DNA of 64,000 bases from Ascaphus truei (GCA_036426205.1 CM071568.1:37146980-37210979), one strand, 5' to 3'. Positions 23,227-34,514 are shown, numbered from the stretch's first letter. A program made the numbers and translations. Notes: generated by a model not told the origin, from the sequence alone.

Positions 23227-23443
23227 GCTTGGGAGAAGGAGTGGCTCAATGAGTAAAGACTGACTGGCACTGAGTTTGAAGCAGGGGAACCTTGTGACCT
23301 TGGGCAAATCACTTTATCTCTCTGTTCCTCAGGCACCCAAAACATATATTGTAAGTTCCACAGGGCAGGGACTGTATCTGCAAAATGTCTCTGTAAAACG
23401 CTACGTAAAACTAGCAGCGCTATACAAGAACAAACAATTATTA
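23227..23443 (+). mobile_element. tRNA-derived SINE with L2-like tail (copy B)
   Basis: Same insertion as the copy-A SINE, with the same missing B-box segment and an ATTATT tail. Confidence 0.7.
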
Positions 23444-23458
23444 AACGGAGTTGTTGTA

Positions 23459-23673
23459 GTGAGGTAATGTGGAAAGGTACAGATGTTGGAGCACAGGCTC
23501 TCATACCTTTTCCCAGGGTGCTGGTGTTCAGACTGGCAAGATGTGTAAGCATGATGATAAAATAAAGGGTGCCAGGAACTTTGTTGGACAAAACAGAACA
23601 GGCTTTATTGACAGTTCCATATCAAACAGACTTCATCCCTGGGGCTCTGGTAGCTTCCCAGGGAGTATATACT
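23459..23673. other. Unclassified sequence right of the duplication
   Basis: No gene or named repeat was recognised in this short stretch between copy B and the foldback. Confidence 0.4.
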
Positions 23674-24620
23674 GTATGTATACAAGAAAGGTCTAACCAC
23701 TCAACCATAGTTATCAGAAGGATAAATAGATAACACTGAGGTGCATAGGGAAGGTATGGCATATATATTAGTTTGACCCAGGGGGGCAAAAAAGGGTCTG
23801 TAAAATACTGCACTCGTCAGGGGATACTTGTGTGACTGTATAAGTCTAGAGATAGAATTTCCCTTGGAGATGCTCTCGTATGTGAATTAACCCCAGGGTC
23901 AATGCTCATGTGGCGTAAATCGAAAAAATAATAACATTTTATTACATCTTTAAATCTACAAGTCAAACAACGTGAAATACATATTAAAATCCCCAGCAAT
24001 GAGGTGGCATATATTAACTGTAGTCAAATAGGGTCCAGCTAGTGCGATAATTAGCTAGTGTAAAGGTAAAGGATAGGGTCTAGATACCGATATCCGTATC
24101 CAAGAGGGGAAAAAGAGGTCCAATAATCAGATTCGGCATACAAGTCAATACTGTAGGGACACGGCTCGATGTGTATAGTAATAGCTTCTACATAGCAGTT
24201 ATTAGCTAGAATAGTAGCAAGCACTTATATTTGTAACTCTAGTATGCATCTGGCTCAGATGGAACAGCTTCAGATACCTATGTAGTGAGTGTGCTACTCA
24301 ATATGTTCAAAATTACTATAGGAGACATCCAAATAACATGCTCAGTTTATGAACAACGAAACCTGTCTAAGGTGTACCCTGTTGACAGATACTCACAGTC
24401 AGTCAGTAATGTACATGGGCTTTATGCCACATGATCATTGACCCTGGGGTTAATTCACATATTTAAGCCTCGCAAGGAACATGATGAGTGCAGTTTTTTG
24501 GGACCCTTTCCCCCCTCTCCCCCCGGAGCAACTTTGTTATACCTTATCTATGCACGTCAGTATTATCTATGTATCCTTCTGATAACTATGGTTGAGTGGT
24601 TAGACCTTTCTTGTATACAT
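23674..24620. mobile_element. Foldback element with long inverted arms
   Basis: The arm at about 23674..23919 (TGTATACAAGAAAGGTCTAA inward) is the inverse of about 24420..24620 (outward to TTAGACCTTTCTTGTATACA). The inner arm pieces around CCCCAGGGTCAATG and CATTGACCCTGGGG also pair. The left arm carries about 45 bp with no counterpart. The central 500 bp is AT-rich and non-coding. Confidence 0.8.
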
Positions 24621-24744
24621 ATATAGTCTTTGGGTCAGTGTTCTGCCCCTTCTTTGTTTACCGGCTCCCAAGAAACAGACTCTGCTCTTCATACTTTGTA
24701 TCTATTTATACCTAAACCCTAGATAGATTCAGTTTTATCTTATA

Positions 24745-25740
24745 CAATGACATGCTTCTTAACAATGAAACCAGATTTTGGGATTTGTCTGCCCAAGATT
24801 CCAGTCTCTCCAAGTCCTTCTGGAGAGAAATTACATCCTGCACTGATTCAACTACAGTACCTTACACAATTTAGTGTCATCAGCAAAGATGGAGACTTTG
24901 CTCTCTATGCCAACCTCAAGGTAATTAATAATCAATTAAAACACAGGGATTCCAGTACCTATCTCTTAGGTACTCCACTCACAACTGTAGCCTAACCTTA
25001 AAAAGTTCCATTTATGACAACTCTCTCTTGTCTATCCTTCAACCAATTTTCAATCCAGGTGCATATATTTTTACTGAGTCCAATTAATTTTATTATGTAC
25101 ACTTATTTCTTGTGTGGAACCGTTTAGAAAGCCTTTGCAAAATCTAAGTAGACCATATCAGTTGTATTACCCTGATCTAAATTCCTACTTACCGAAACTA
25201 ATAAGATTAGTTTGGCATGACCTATCTTTCATAAATCCATGCTGACTATTACTAATAATTTTGTTTTCATTAGGTATTCTTAAATATTGTCCCATACTAA
25301 ACTGTCAAGAAGCTGCCCCAATATTGATGTCCGGCTTACAGGGCCGTAATTATCTGGTGGTGATCTGGCTCCCTTTTTAAATATTGGCACTACATCTGCT
25401 TTATGCCAATCTCCTGGCATTGAGCCTGTGGAAATGGAATCCTTGAATATTAAATGAAACGGTTTGGCTTTTACTGAACTTAACTACTGTACTTAAGAAC
25501 TCTTGGATGAATGCCATCAGGGCAAGTTGCCTTATATACTTTATTTTTATCAAATCGCCTATGAACTTCTTCCTCAGTTAACCATTTTTTCATTAATATG
25601 GAGGTTGTGGCTTCCTCCTTTGGCACTACTATTGTAATTGATTCTTCCCTGGCAAACACAGAGGCAAATAATTTGTTTAATACTTCTGTTTTTTCCTTAT
25701 CTCCAATAATCTGGCTGCCCACCTCACACTGGAAGGTCCT
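24745..25740 (-). pseudogene. CR1-type LINE reverse transcriptase, decayed
   Basis: Translation of the minus strand gives the linker and start of the RT domain (LTEEEVHRRFDKNK, then CPDGIHPRVLK) near 25500..25620. A DFAKAF block, with a stop just after it, lies near 25128..25155, and the catalytic FADDTKL motif near 24870..24890. The order along the minus strand is that of a CR1 ORF2. Several stops and frame changes show it is dead. The enzyme would copy element RNA at a nicked target. Confidence 0.85.
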
Positions 25741-25917
25741 ATATTTTCTTTTCTAATTTTATTTTTATTAAGGTACTTAAAGAAATGTTAGTCTTGATCT
25801 TACTTTCTGTTGCAATCCTTTTTTCATTATCCATTTTTGCTAATTTGATTGCCCTTTTGCAACTTTTGCTACATTAATTATTATTTTGATATGATGCCTC
25901 CGTTCCTTCTGACTTTA

Positions 25918-27815
25918 TGGGGCCTATTCTAGTTGCAGTCATAAAAAATCTCGCTGGGCCTGTTACATCGCCAGTTTTGTCATTGTAGCTATCACGTTAT
26001 TCAGAACGACTCGGAAGACTGACGATAGCAAAATGACAAAACTGGTGAGGAGCGATGTGATGTTTGCCTCATTCGTCTACCTGCAGCGATGTACTGCGAT
26101 CTGGCCTGCGCATATGTCACCAGTGATCGTAGGTTTTTAATAACATTTGTAATACTAGTGTACGTGTGTAGGGGGGTCTCTGGGGCAGAACCGTGTTGAT
26201 TTCAGGACCAGGGACCCTGATTCCTGAGATACAGGCCCCGTTATGGGGTGCCGGTATCTCCTATGCATTTAAATGCCCCGGTTACGTGACGCGAGACCCG
26301 GCCCTGAAATCAATGCTGTTCTGCTCCGGAGACCCCTTGCTCACATACACTAGTATGATTTTTTTTTTAAACAGCTTCATTACCTTAGCGACTAGCACTA
26401 AGGCAATGAAGTGGTTCAACTTCAATAGCCTGTTTATTGGGGGCAGAGGGGGTGGATGAAGGGGGTAGTACCCCAAGGGTGGATGGTTAGGCCTGTCGGG
26501 ATTTTTTTGGAGGAGTTAACCCCTTCACTACCATAGTGGTGGGAAATGCTATGGTAATGAAGGGGTTAACCAGTCCTGCTTCCCCCTCACCCAGGTAGGT
26601 CTAAACACCCACCCTGGGGGCTACTACCCCCTTCATCCAATCCCTCTACTCCAAGAAACAAAAATACACACAACAACCCTACTACCCACTGCCTCCCCCC
26701 CCAACAACCCCCCCCAACACACAGTACAGTAATGGGCAAAATTACTATTATCCCCATATGGATAATAGCTCATTTGCCCATTCAAAATCAAATATTAGCC
26801 AGTCGTCATAAATACAGTAAATAAAACTTCTACTTATCCCTGCCATCATGAAGGTCATCCACATCACCATATTCCAGGTCCATGCCCTCCGTTGGGAGCA
26901 AGAGTACAAGTAAAATTACAATATATTGACCCCTAACCAATTAATCACCTTAGCGGTTAATAACCGCTATAGTAATTAAGGGGTTAACCCCCGTCCCCTG
27001 CTACCTAACTGGGAGGCCTAAGCATCAACCCCGGACCCACTATACCCATCCTGTACCCATTGATTGGCACAGTGGAATTTCATACCCATATAATATGGGC
27101 ATGATAAGCCACTATAGCAGTCACGGTCAACCTAATAAAAATCATTAAGGCCAAAAATACACAATAATAAAAGAAATACACAAGCACCTTAACACCCCAA
27201 CAATAAAATAACTAAAAAGCCTAAAGTACAAATCAATCAAATTAATTTATCACCAAAACAGCAAAATAATTAAAATTATTTTATACCAAAATATTAAAAT
27301 ACAATTAAACATCTATCCAACAAATCAATTAAATACATAAAACCACTAACCAACAAAACAATTCAAGAAATAAAACCACTAACCAATCCTAAAATGTACT
27401 AAAAACAATCCATCCAAATGCCAAAAAATTTAGTGAAAACAATAAACAGAAATAGAAAATATAACAATCAATTGTAAACAAGCATTTGTCAAAAAATGCC
27501 TTGCCTGACACTGTATATATCTGTACCCTAAAGGGACACAGATAAATACATTAGCTGTCAATGGCCAATGAAAAACATGAAAATAAATACAATCAAAAAA
27601 CCTAAAAAAAGACAATTACATACATTCAATATTTATCTTAACTTGAGAAGTCTTCACCCTCTGAATCCCGGTGTATCAGAAACTCTCTAACTGCGACGTC
27701 ATCTACTGCAATCTGACTCCATCCTCCTTGAAGATCAGCATCAGGTACAAAAATCTTCATTCATCTTCTTTCTCCTTCATTTATAGCATATTCCTACAAA
27801 CATTTTCTTTGTTCT
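25918..27815. mobile_element. About 1.9 kb of other repeat DNA splitting the CR1 element
   Basis: CR1 similarity stops near 25918 and resumes near 27820. The insert starts GGGGCCTATTCTAGTTGCAG and contains an inverted pair around CCAGTTTTGTCATT and AATGACAAAACTGG (about 25970..26050). It also has two GGTTAA-rich hairpins (about 26516..26572 and 26937..26990) and a long AC-rich, G-poor stretch (about 27120..27450). No transposase was recognised. No clean terminal inverted repeat or target duplication could be found, so this may be more than one insertion. Confidence 0.5.
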
Positions 27816-27847
27816 TGTACCTCTACTGCTAATTTCTATCCACAAGG

Positions 27848-28110
27848 TCAATTCATTTTCATCATTCCCTCTTCATTTAGAATAGGTTTTAGATCCGGTT
27901 TAACATATAAGTATACTCCGCCTCCTCTTCTATTTGCTTGATCCTTCCGAAAAAGGGAATAACCCTCTAAATGATCTACCCACTCATAAGTTTCATCCCG
28001 CCATGTGTCAGTAATGCCTATAATATCATACTGCTCCCTTGTTACTATTAATTCAAGCTCACCCATTTGATCTGTCAGTCATCTTGCATTGGCAAGCATG
28101 CATTTAAGAT
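27848..28110 (-). pseudogene. CR1 ORF2, N-terminal endonuclease fragment
   Basis: The minus strand encodes QYDIIGITDTW and, further on, RRGGGVYLYVK, the start of the apurinic-like endonuclease domain of CR1 LINEs. The family usually has ETW; this copy has DTW, so the conserved glutamate is replaced. The frame ends at the insertion near 27815. The domain would nick target DNA to prime reverse transcription. Confidence 0.8.
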
Positions 28111-28154
28111 TTTTCAGTCTGTACTATTATTTAATCTGCTCCTGCCTTTTTACT

Positions 28155-29235
28155 TCAATTGGATTTAGTCTTTAGAAGTTTTCTGGTATTATTTGTATTT
28201 AATATGGGTGTCTCGCTGCTTGCCAAACTCCCAATTTTCCCCATTGTACATCCATGACCCTGTGGTATTTCCACACCCCCATCTGTTCTATTTAGTTTAT
28301 TATCTGTTTCTTGTCCCTCCCCCCTCCATCCTACTTTAAAATCTCCTCCAACCTTTTTAACATTCTCTCCCCCTAGCACAGAAAATCCCTCTTCATTGAG
28401 GTGCAATCTATACCTACCATAAAGATTGCACCTCTAAGAAAAGGAGTCCCAGTACTCTAAAAAACCCAAACCCTTCCTTCCTATACCACTTTCTTAGCCA
28501 TGCATTAACCTGGCATGGCACTGGAGGTCTTTGCCATAAGTATTTGGCCTATCCTGAAATAATTTTTTAGGACCCTCCATCTTTCTCTAACGTTGTCAAT
28601 GGTGCCAACGTGTACCAAGATCACCAGGTCAGTCCCAGCCCCTCCCAACAATCTGTCTACCTGATCCGCAATGTGCCAAACTCGAGAACCCGGGAGACAA
28701 CAAAATGTTCGGTTCATGCGGTCATGGCAACAGATTGCCCAATCAGCTTTCCTAATACTGTAATCTTTGTAGGTCTCTCAGGATCCTGAGCCACCTCTAT
28801 GCTGGAGCAACTATTCCCCTGGATGCTAGAGGAATCAGACTCCCCCAGCCTTGCTATTCCTGCTGTGATATTCCCAATATCTTCACACAATATGGAAAAT
28901 CTATTGGGATGGGTCAGCTCAGAACTGTCCTGCCTCTTCCTCTTCCCCCTGCTTCCCCTTCTATCTGTTGCCCATCTACCTACCTGCTTCTCATTCACAG
29001 CACAACCATCTGCACCACTAGTCCCAGCCAGGGCCTGCTCAGTGAGTACTTAACTCCTTTCAAGATTGTCAATGTCCCTCAATATTGCAAGTTTCTTCTT
29101 CAGATCAGCAATCTCTGACTCTAAAGAGACCAGGTGCTCACACTTTTCACAGCGATATGCTCCCTGGAACAGCTGCTCCAAGTGCATATACATGTGGCAA
29201 GATGTGCATTGAGTGGCATTCTCAATCCTGCTCAT
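28155..29235 (-). pseudogene. CR1 ORF1: PHD-like finger and SGNH esterase, frameshifted
   Basis: The frame starts at an ATG at 29235 with MSRIENATQCTSCHMYMH, followed by YRCEKC. This is a cysteine-rich PHD-like segment with a short coiled coil after it. A charged linker (about 28714..28998) follows. Then comes an esterase-like segment with VILVHVGTIDNVRERWR (near 28600) and the terminal LHLNEEGFSVLG block (near 28390), which carries the catalytic His of SGNH hydrolases. PHD plus esterase is the known ORF1 layout of CR1-like LINEs. At least two frame changes are needed, so it is a pseudogene. The Asp of the last block appears to be lost. Confidence 0.75.
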
Positions 29236-29239
29236 TATT

Positions 29240-30255
29240 GCAACTATGGAGTTGCTAACAATTAACTGTACTTCAATATATTATACCTTGTTTAACCCCT
29301 TTCTTGTGTTAACTCCTGATTCTAGCAGAGTTTACCCACGCTGTGGCCACTGGGCAGGTACCTACATTTACCTCCCAGTGGGATTTAAGCGGGGTGCTCT
29401 GCTCTGTATCCCCCTATCTGGTTTCTTTTCAATTACACCTCCTCCTTTAGTGCACTTTATTTTTAGCTACATTGCACTAGCTTCAGTTTTATTTTGACTC
29501 AGTTTTAAAACCTTTTCTTTTCTGGTTGGTCTGTGACCAACCAGATGTCATATTTCACTTATTGGCTGGCTTTGCCAGCCAATCAGTTAAAAGGTTTTAA
29601 ATATATATATATATGGTTCTAACTCCACACATAGTACAACCAGCACTTCTTCTGTTTCTAACTCCACACTTACAGTAATACAACTAGCACTTGAAATCAA
29701 CCAGTCATACAGATCAGGACACAAGCTCAGGATTTGTTACAAGCCTCTATTTTAAATAGGGGGACACACCAACCAGGTGTGTTAGGTTAGTAATCAACTA
29801 ACCACACCCACTGCAGGTTCAATCTGGCAGGAGAAAGAAAAAAAGTTAGTTACAGGCTTTCAATTAGCACACACTTTTAAAAGAAATTAACCCACTGTAC
29901 ACTCCCCAAGTTCAGCCACCCCTGCTAGTATACACTAGTATTCACAGCACAGCTATTCCCTTCTTGTTGTAACTCCACACTTAATACAACCAGCACTTGA
30001 TATCAACCAGTAATTCAGTCACACAGATCAAAACACGCAAGCTCCTATGTACAGATATACAGGTGTAAGACTTACTGTCCACAGCACCGTGACCGAACAA
30101 GCAAAAGTTAGCTAAGCTGGGGACAGTGTCTGCCGTGATGATGCTGTAGGGGGTTCTTGCTTATGGAACGGACCTCCGGCATTGTTAATTCATCCAGGCT
30201 GTGAACGTTGCAATTACGGGACTGCGGGAAGCAGCGATGACGTGCACAAAAAGTC
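29240..30255 (-). promoter_or_regulatory. CR1 5' UTR with internal repeats
   Basis: This is non-coding sequence upstream of ORF1 on the minus strand. TAACTCCACAC followed within about 10 bp by ACAAC(C/T)AGCACTT recurs at about 29619, 29650 and 29970 (plus-strand reading), with AATCAACCAGT-like blocks after two of them. The outer end (about 30180..30255) is GC-richer (ATTACGGGACTGCGGGAAGC). CR1 transcription starts within the element, so this is the probable promoter region. No start site can be fixed. Confidence 0.5.
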
Positions 30256-30259
30256 TTGC

Positions 30260-31675
30260 TACTGTACATCTGTATAGTTATTGATAATTATATGCATCCG
30301 TGATAGTTTAGGGTTTCGACATATATCCTTAGGTAGGATGACATCTACAAAAACAACAACTGCTGTATTTCCATTATATATCTTTGAATTGTTTTGGTGG
30401 CAGCTACCAGATTTCAAACATACATTAACAAATTTTAATAGCAATTTTGAGCAAAAAATGTGAAAAAGAGTTAAAAGCCTTTGCTGCATCAAAGCAAAAT
30501 TGCCCATTACCATAGATAAATCAATACGCTTAATGGTGCCTGAAAGGTACATATAAAGAAAGGTGACAGGAGCATATTTTAATAACGTACAATTATTCAT
30601 AATTAATGTTGTTACTAGTGACATCTTAAGGGCTTTTATCTACCGAATTCAGTGCAGTCCAGTAAATGAAACCATAATATGCATTTAAAGAGTTGTATTT
30701 TTTGGCATATTTGGTGTATATCTTGACGACATTTGTAGCAGGAAGACTTTTAGAAACTACGTTAATTGATTTTAAAGCATAATTCTTCAAACTTCTTTGT
30801 GTAAAACATAAAACAGCATAACATTTATTTTTTGCTTTATAATTAAAACAATCCACCAGCATTCCACTTTTGCAACAGGGACATTATGGTAAATACCCTC
30901 TCTACTAATTTGATCACATACAGTAAAATATACTGTAAATGCAAATTCAGCTTATAACACTTTAAGCAAAGAGCCAGTTACATACTGTACATGCAAATCA
31001 GCATTTTTACTATAACAAATGAGTTCAAAATGAGCCTGTCACTTAACAAACTCTATTTAGCAGATGGTGCACTGTTCAGTTTGTCTTTCCCAGTAACCAA
31101 AGCTATTGCGGGCTCCTTTAGAAGGGCATAAAAGGGGCATTAGAACTTTAACATCAATCCATACTTAAAATAATGTATAAATCCAATTCAATCATTCATT
31201 TTCATTGATTTTTCATGTATAATGAAAGTAAACCCTGATTGAATGCATTTGAAAATTTTTCATACACAATAGAGATTTGCAAACTGGCCCATTTTAGTTT
31301 GCAAAAATGTTGTGAATGTTGCATTAATTGCACAGATTCATGAAAAGTTTGAGGGTTTTTTGTAATGAAAAAGGGCACCCCATTTTAAGTTAGAAAAATG
31401 AGTTTGTGAACTTGTGCAAACATTTTGCACATCTCTAATAGGAAAAAATAACATTGATATCAATATACTGCTTTTAAGTTCTATCTAGGATAAGTTACAG
31501 AACAGAGTAAAAATTGATTTGAAATGATCAATAACACTAACATAAATGACCAAACAAGGATAAAATCACAGATTTATTAAACTGAACAAAACTTTATTAC
31601 ATGAATGGTTCTTGACAGAGGAAATTGGGTTATAGCTCAGTCAGCATTGTTTAGTAAACCTCAGTCAAAGTGAGA
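30260..31675. other. AT-rich intron-like sequence
   Basis: No exon or clear repeat was recognised. Open frames at 30259..30624 and 30626..30862 (minus) have no family signature. Confidence 0.5.
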
Positions 31676-31679
31676 CTCA

Positions 31680-31860
31680 CTATTATTATTATTATTGTTT
31701 ATTTGTAAAGCGCCAACATGTTCCACAGTGTGGTACAATGGAGATACAAAGTAACATTAATTGCATAAACAGAATGACATGCAAATAACAAACAAGCTCA
31801 AACATGTACAGAAGGTAATAAGGACCTGCTCATGAGAGTTTAAAATGTACAGTAATACTG
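31680..31860 (-). mobile_element. L2/CR1-like LINE or SINE 3' end
   Basis: Starts with (ATT)n, then TTTATTTGTAAAGCGCCAAC and GTGTGGTACAATGGAGATAC. This is the complement of the GTTGGCGCTTTA(C/T)AAATAA ending seen in amphibian L2-like tails. It lies in the minus orientation. Confidence 0.65.
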
Positions 31861-32220
31861 TACTGCTGCGGCCAGCTTTATTCTTACATTTACCCGTGGT
31901 TACCCGTGGGTTTTTTCGGCTGGCGCCGAACTTGGCCGCGCGCCAGCCGCATCTTCGCCGCATCTTCCCCTCCCCTCGGGACCCCCTGGCTGCTCCGCCA
32001 CTGCTTCTCCTGATTCTCCTGATGCACAACGCATCCCCCCCTTCCCCCGCCTACCCCTTCAACCTCCATCCATCTTCGGGGATGCCGGCAAACCCTGGCA
32101 CGCTCCCTGGCACCTGTGACCGGCGCACCAGTGACGAGCGGCACGCGTCAGAAAACAAAAACCAAATCAACCGCGTCAGCCCGCACATTGCGGTGGCGGT
32201 CGCAGGATAATAAAGGCGGC
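31861..32220. other. CpG-rich 350-bp block, probably a young repeat
   Basis: GC-rich and rich in intact CpG (for example GGCTGGCGCCGAACTTGGCC) inside AT-rich intron. The open frames across it are proline- or arginine-rich products of base composition. It begins at the LINE tail and ends near AATAAAGGCGGCAGCC. There is no evidence of a gene promoter or exon. Confidence 0.45.
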
Positions 32221-32224
32221 AGCC

Positions 32225-32764
32225 ACTGTATGTCAATATATATATATGATAGCATAATAAGGTAATGATTTTGGAAAGTATGGATAGATACATACATATA
32301 TAGTGTTCAAAAGTAATGTACAATCCTATATGTTTAGAAAAAAATAATTTCTGTAATATTAGATAATAGTGACTTATTTTATTCAACGCTTTCATTTTTT
32401 AATTTAATGAATTTTAAAGCATCCTTTTATTTCTATAGCAGGTTTTAGACCACCACCCACGCAGTTCAAGTTCTTTGTAACACTTTCCTTTTTATGATAA
32501 TATGTTGCCAATGTTCCCAGCCGTTTGAGCGGTAAACTGTAACAATAGATAATGTTACCTTAGTAATGTCAGGATATATTGTAGCTGCTGAGTTACACGG
32601 ACTGAAGGATTTATTGAAACTGAAAGGTGGCTATTATGTTAGGCTCATAATCAGGATATTTACAGATTTATAACAGGAGCACCAAATGGTTCCCAGCTCA
32701 GATAAGAATGTAGAATTATACATTGTCACATGCTTTACATATACAAATAAGAAAAAAAGGGGAA
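32225..32764. other. AT-rich intron-like sequence
   Basis: No gene or repeat was recognised up to the target-site duplication GTAG at 32765..32768. Confidence 0.5.
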
Positions 32765-32768
32765 GTAG

Positions 32769-32960
32769 TGTAGCCCTTTTTCTGAACCCTCCCAAAGGAA
32801 CTACTAGCCACTGTATAACACCTGCGGCTCCAGGAGATCTGAGCCTCTGCCCCCACCTTTGCGTTGTGCCGGCGGGTCCGTCGCTGCCTCCGGCGGCACC
32901 CGCGATCGCTCGGCACTCGCGGAGGGGGGTCAGTGAGTACAAAATAAACCCGGGGCTACA
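32769..32960 (-). mobile_element. 3' LTR, internally deleted (192 bp)
   Basis: It keeps only the two ends of the 1458-bp LTR, joined at GAGCCTC/TGCCCCC near 32846..32852. A short CTCTG-like similarity at the two break points suggests deletion through microhomology. A polypurine tract lies immediately inside, at 32961..32972. Confidence 0.8.
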
Positions 32961-33000
32961 TTCTCCCCCTCGTAGATTCCCAACGACCTCGCTTGGGTAG

Positions 33001-33798
33001 TGTCAGGATGTGCTCACCACAAACGAGACGGGACCGCGGTGCTGAGGTGGGAAAGGTAATTACGCCACCCACAGCCACGAGGGCACGTCTTGATTGAAGA
33101 ATGGTCTGGGATTCCGGGATCGGGGTAGGAGAGGTACGGATGGTAGAGGGTGCGGTAGCCAAGTCCAGGGTTAGAGAGAGAGACGTTGTCGTTTACCGTA
33201 AGCCAGAATCCGAATGCCAGAGATGAGAAGAGTCGTGATGCCGTATGCCGAGTTCGGGATGCCAGAGGTGCAGGAAGACGTAGCAGAAGCTGGTCCGGTA
33301 CACGAGGAAATCTGTGGAACAGAACTAGGGAGGCAGAGAGTGATGAGAACAACTGGTTCTATGCTCAGCCGACGAGTCAATGAATCTGGAGGGTATATGT
33401 AGGTATGAGGAGCCAATAGCCGAGAAGCAAGGCGGGGGTGTGTGAATGGGCCAGGCTGAGACAGGGATAGGTCTAGATGAGTTCCTGGAGGAGGAGCTAT
33501 AAATCCTAGAAGTATTGGTGCATTGTATTGTGGCATTGCAAAAGGGTACTGTCTCTTTAAAGGGTTGGTGCGCCCCTGTGTGGCCGCGCCTCCCGGTGGC
33601 AGCGTCTGTAGCTGCGTGCGCGGGCCCACGCCCTGAACCGAGGGCAGAAGAAGAGACTGGGTGTGCGCGCGCGCGCGCATAGAAGGACCGGAGCTCGGTG
33701 CCATGGGGAAGGAGTCCCTGTGAGTCGCGGGAGACCCCGACAGAGCCGCGGGTGAGTAAGGAGCACGCCGTGCACGGCGTAATTCCTGCTTCCTTACA
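33001..33798 (+). mobile_element. Solo LTR (798 bp) nested in the larger LTR element
   Basis: It begins TGTCAGGATGTG and ends TTCCTTACA. The five bases GGTAG precede it (32996..33000) and follow it (33799..33803), a perfect target-site duplication. A TATA-like CTATAAATCC near 33497 in plus reading suggests plus orientation. A GTGCGCGCGCGCGCG run lies near 33661. Open frames across it on both strands are incidental. It is the product of LTR-LTR recombination and is younger than the host element. Confidence 0.85.
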
Positions 33799-34051
33799 GG
33801 TAGCAAACATAGCGGATGTTATAAAACGAAAAATGCATTGCATAAATCATACCACACATAACTTGCATTTTCCCATTGGTACCCAACATCATCACGTGGA
33901 TACCCGAGGCCAGCTGAGTATCATAGTGGAGTGCCCCTAACTGATCAGGTGGGGGTACCTCACTTTGGCGTCCGTGAGCCTCCCCCAGAAAAATCTCTTG
34001 TAGAGCACGCTCTGGGGTAACAGTCACTGGTTCCGTGCTACTTCCTCCCCC

Positions 34052-34483
34052 TCATAGAAGGAATAGCACAGTGTCTCTTATCCAGGCCTTTACCCGACCA
34101 TCCGCAGCATAGATGCGGTAGGCCAGGAGACCAGGACCTTTCCCGCGGTCCACTACATGGTGAATGGAGCGCTCCTTTTTGGGCTTAAAGGAGGCAACCT
34201 TCCCTGAATCCTTATTCACACAGTCTTTGTCCCTACAAACTGGCGAAGCTTCCACAGGGAAGCGAGCAATGGACAATGTCTCTCTCCTCACCGTCTCGGG
34301 TTCACCCGGCAGGGGGTAAAGGGTAGATACCTTACCACTGCCATGATTCACGGTGGCCAACAGATCCTCGGGGACGCTGTCAGTTCCCACCTCGGCTGTC
34401 TCGGGACCTGTCCCTGGCACTTCTGGGGCAGTCCACTTACTTGCTGGAACCTCGGGAGCGTTGGATCCCAGTCCTGGGACCAC
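34052..34483 (-). CDS. Probable C-terminal continuation of the same element protein
   Basis: The frame is open for 144 codons in a different phase, just downstream of the 510-codon frame. It continues the Pro/Glu/Val-rich style (APEVPASKWTAPEVPGTGPE), then turns basic (FKPKKERSIHHVVDRGKG). The first ATG may not be the real start. A single-base indel near 34500 would join the two frames, so this is probably one broken protein. No domain was recognised. Confidence 0.5.
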   Translation of the reverse strand: MVPGLGSNAPEVPASKWTAPEVPGTGPETAEVGTDSVPEDLLATVNHGSGKVSTLYPLPGEPETVRRETLSIARFPVEASPVCRDKDCVNKDSGKVASFKPKKERSIHHVVDRGKGPGLLAYRIYAADGRVKAWIRDTVLFLL

Positions 34484-34514
34484 TTGTGTTGGAGCGCACG
34501 GGCTCCCACTCAGA

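Larger units (their letters stand above)
16661..23458. repeat. Direct duplication, copy B (about 6.8 kb)
   Basis: Collinear with 9491..16203. It holds the same features in the same order: palindrome 17279..17354, nested inverted repeats about 17360..18340, AACGTTTCGG element about 19290..20140, hairpin 20399..20569, (CA)n, intron-like stretch, and SINE. Copy B generally keeps bases that copy A lacks. After 23458 the two flanks differ completely. Confidence 0.9.

Noticed and set aside
31757..32210. CpG-rich block as a gene promoter or exon
   Set aside because: No start codon context, splice sites or recognisable protein; more like a young repeat.
33171..33843. Open frames of 172 and 211 codons on the minus strand
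   Set aside because: They lie entirely in a solo LTR with clear ends and target duplication; GC-rich sequence gives long frames by chance.
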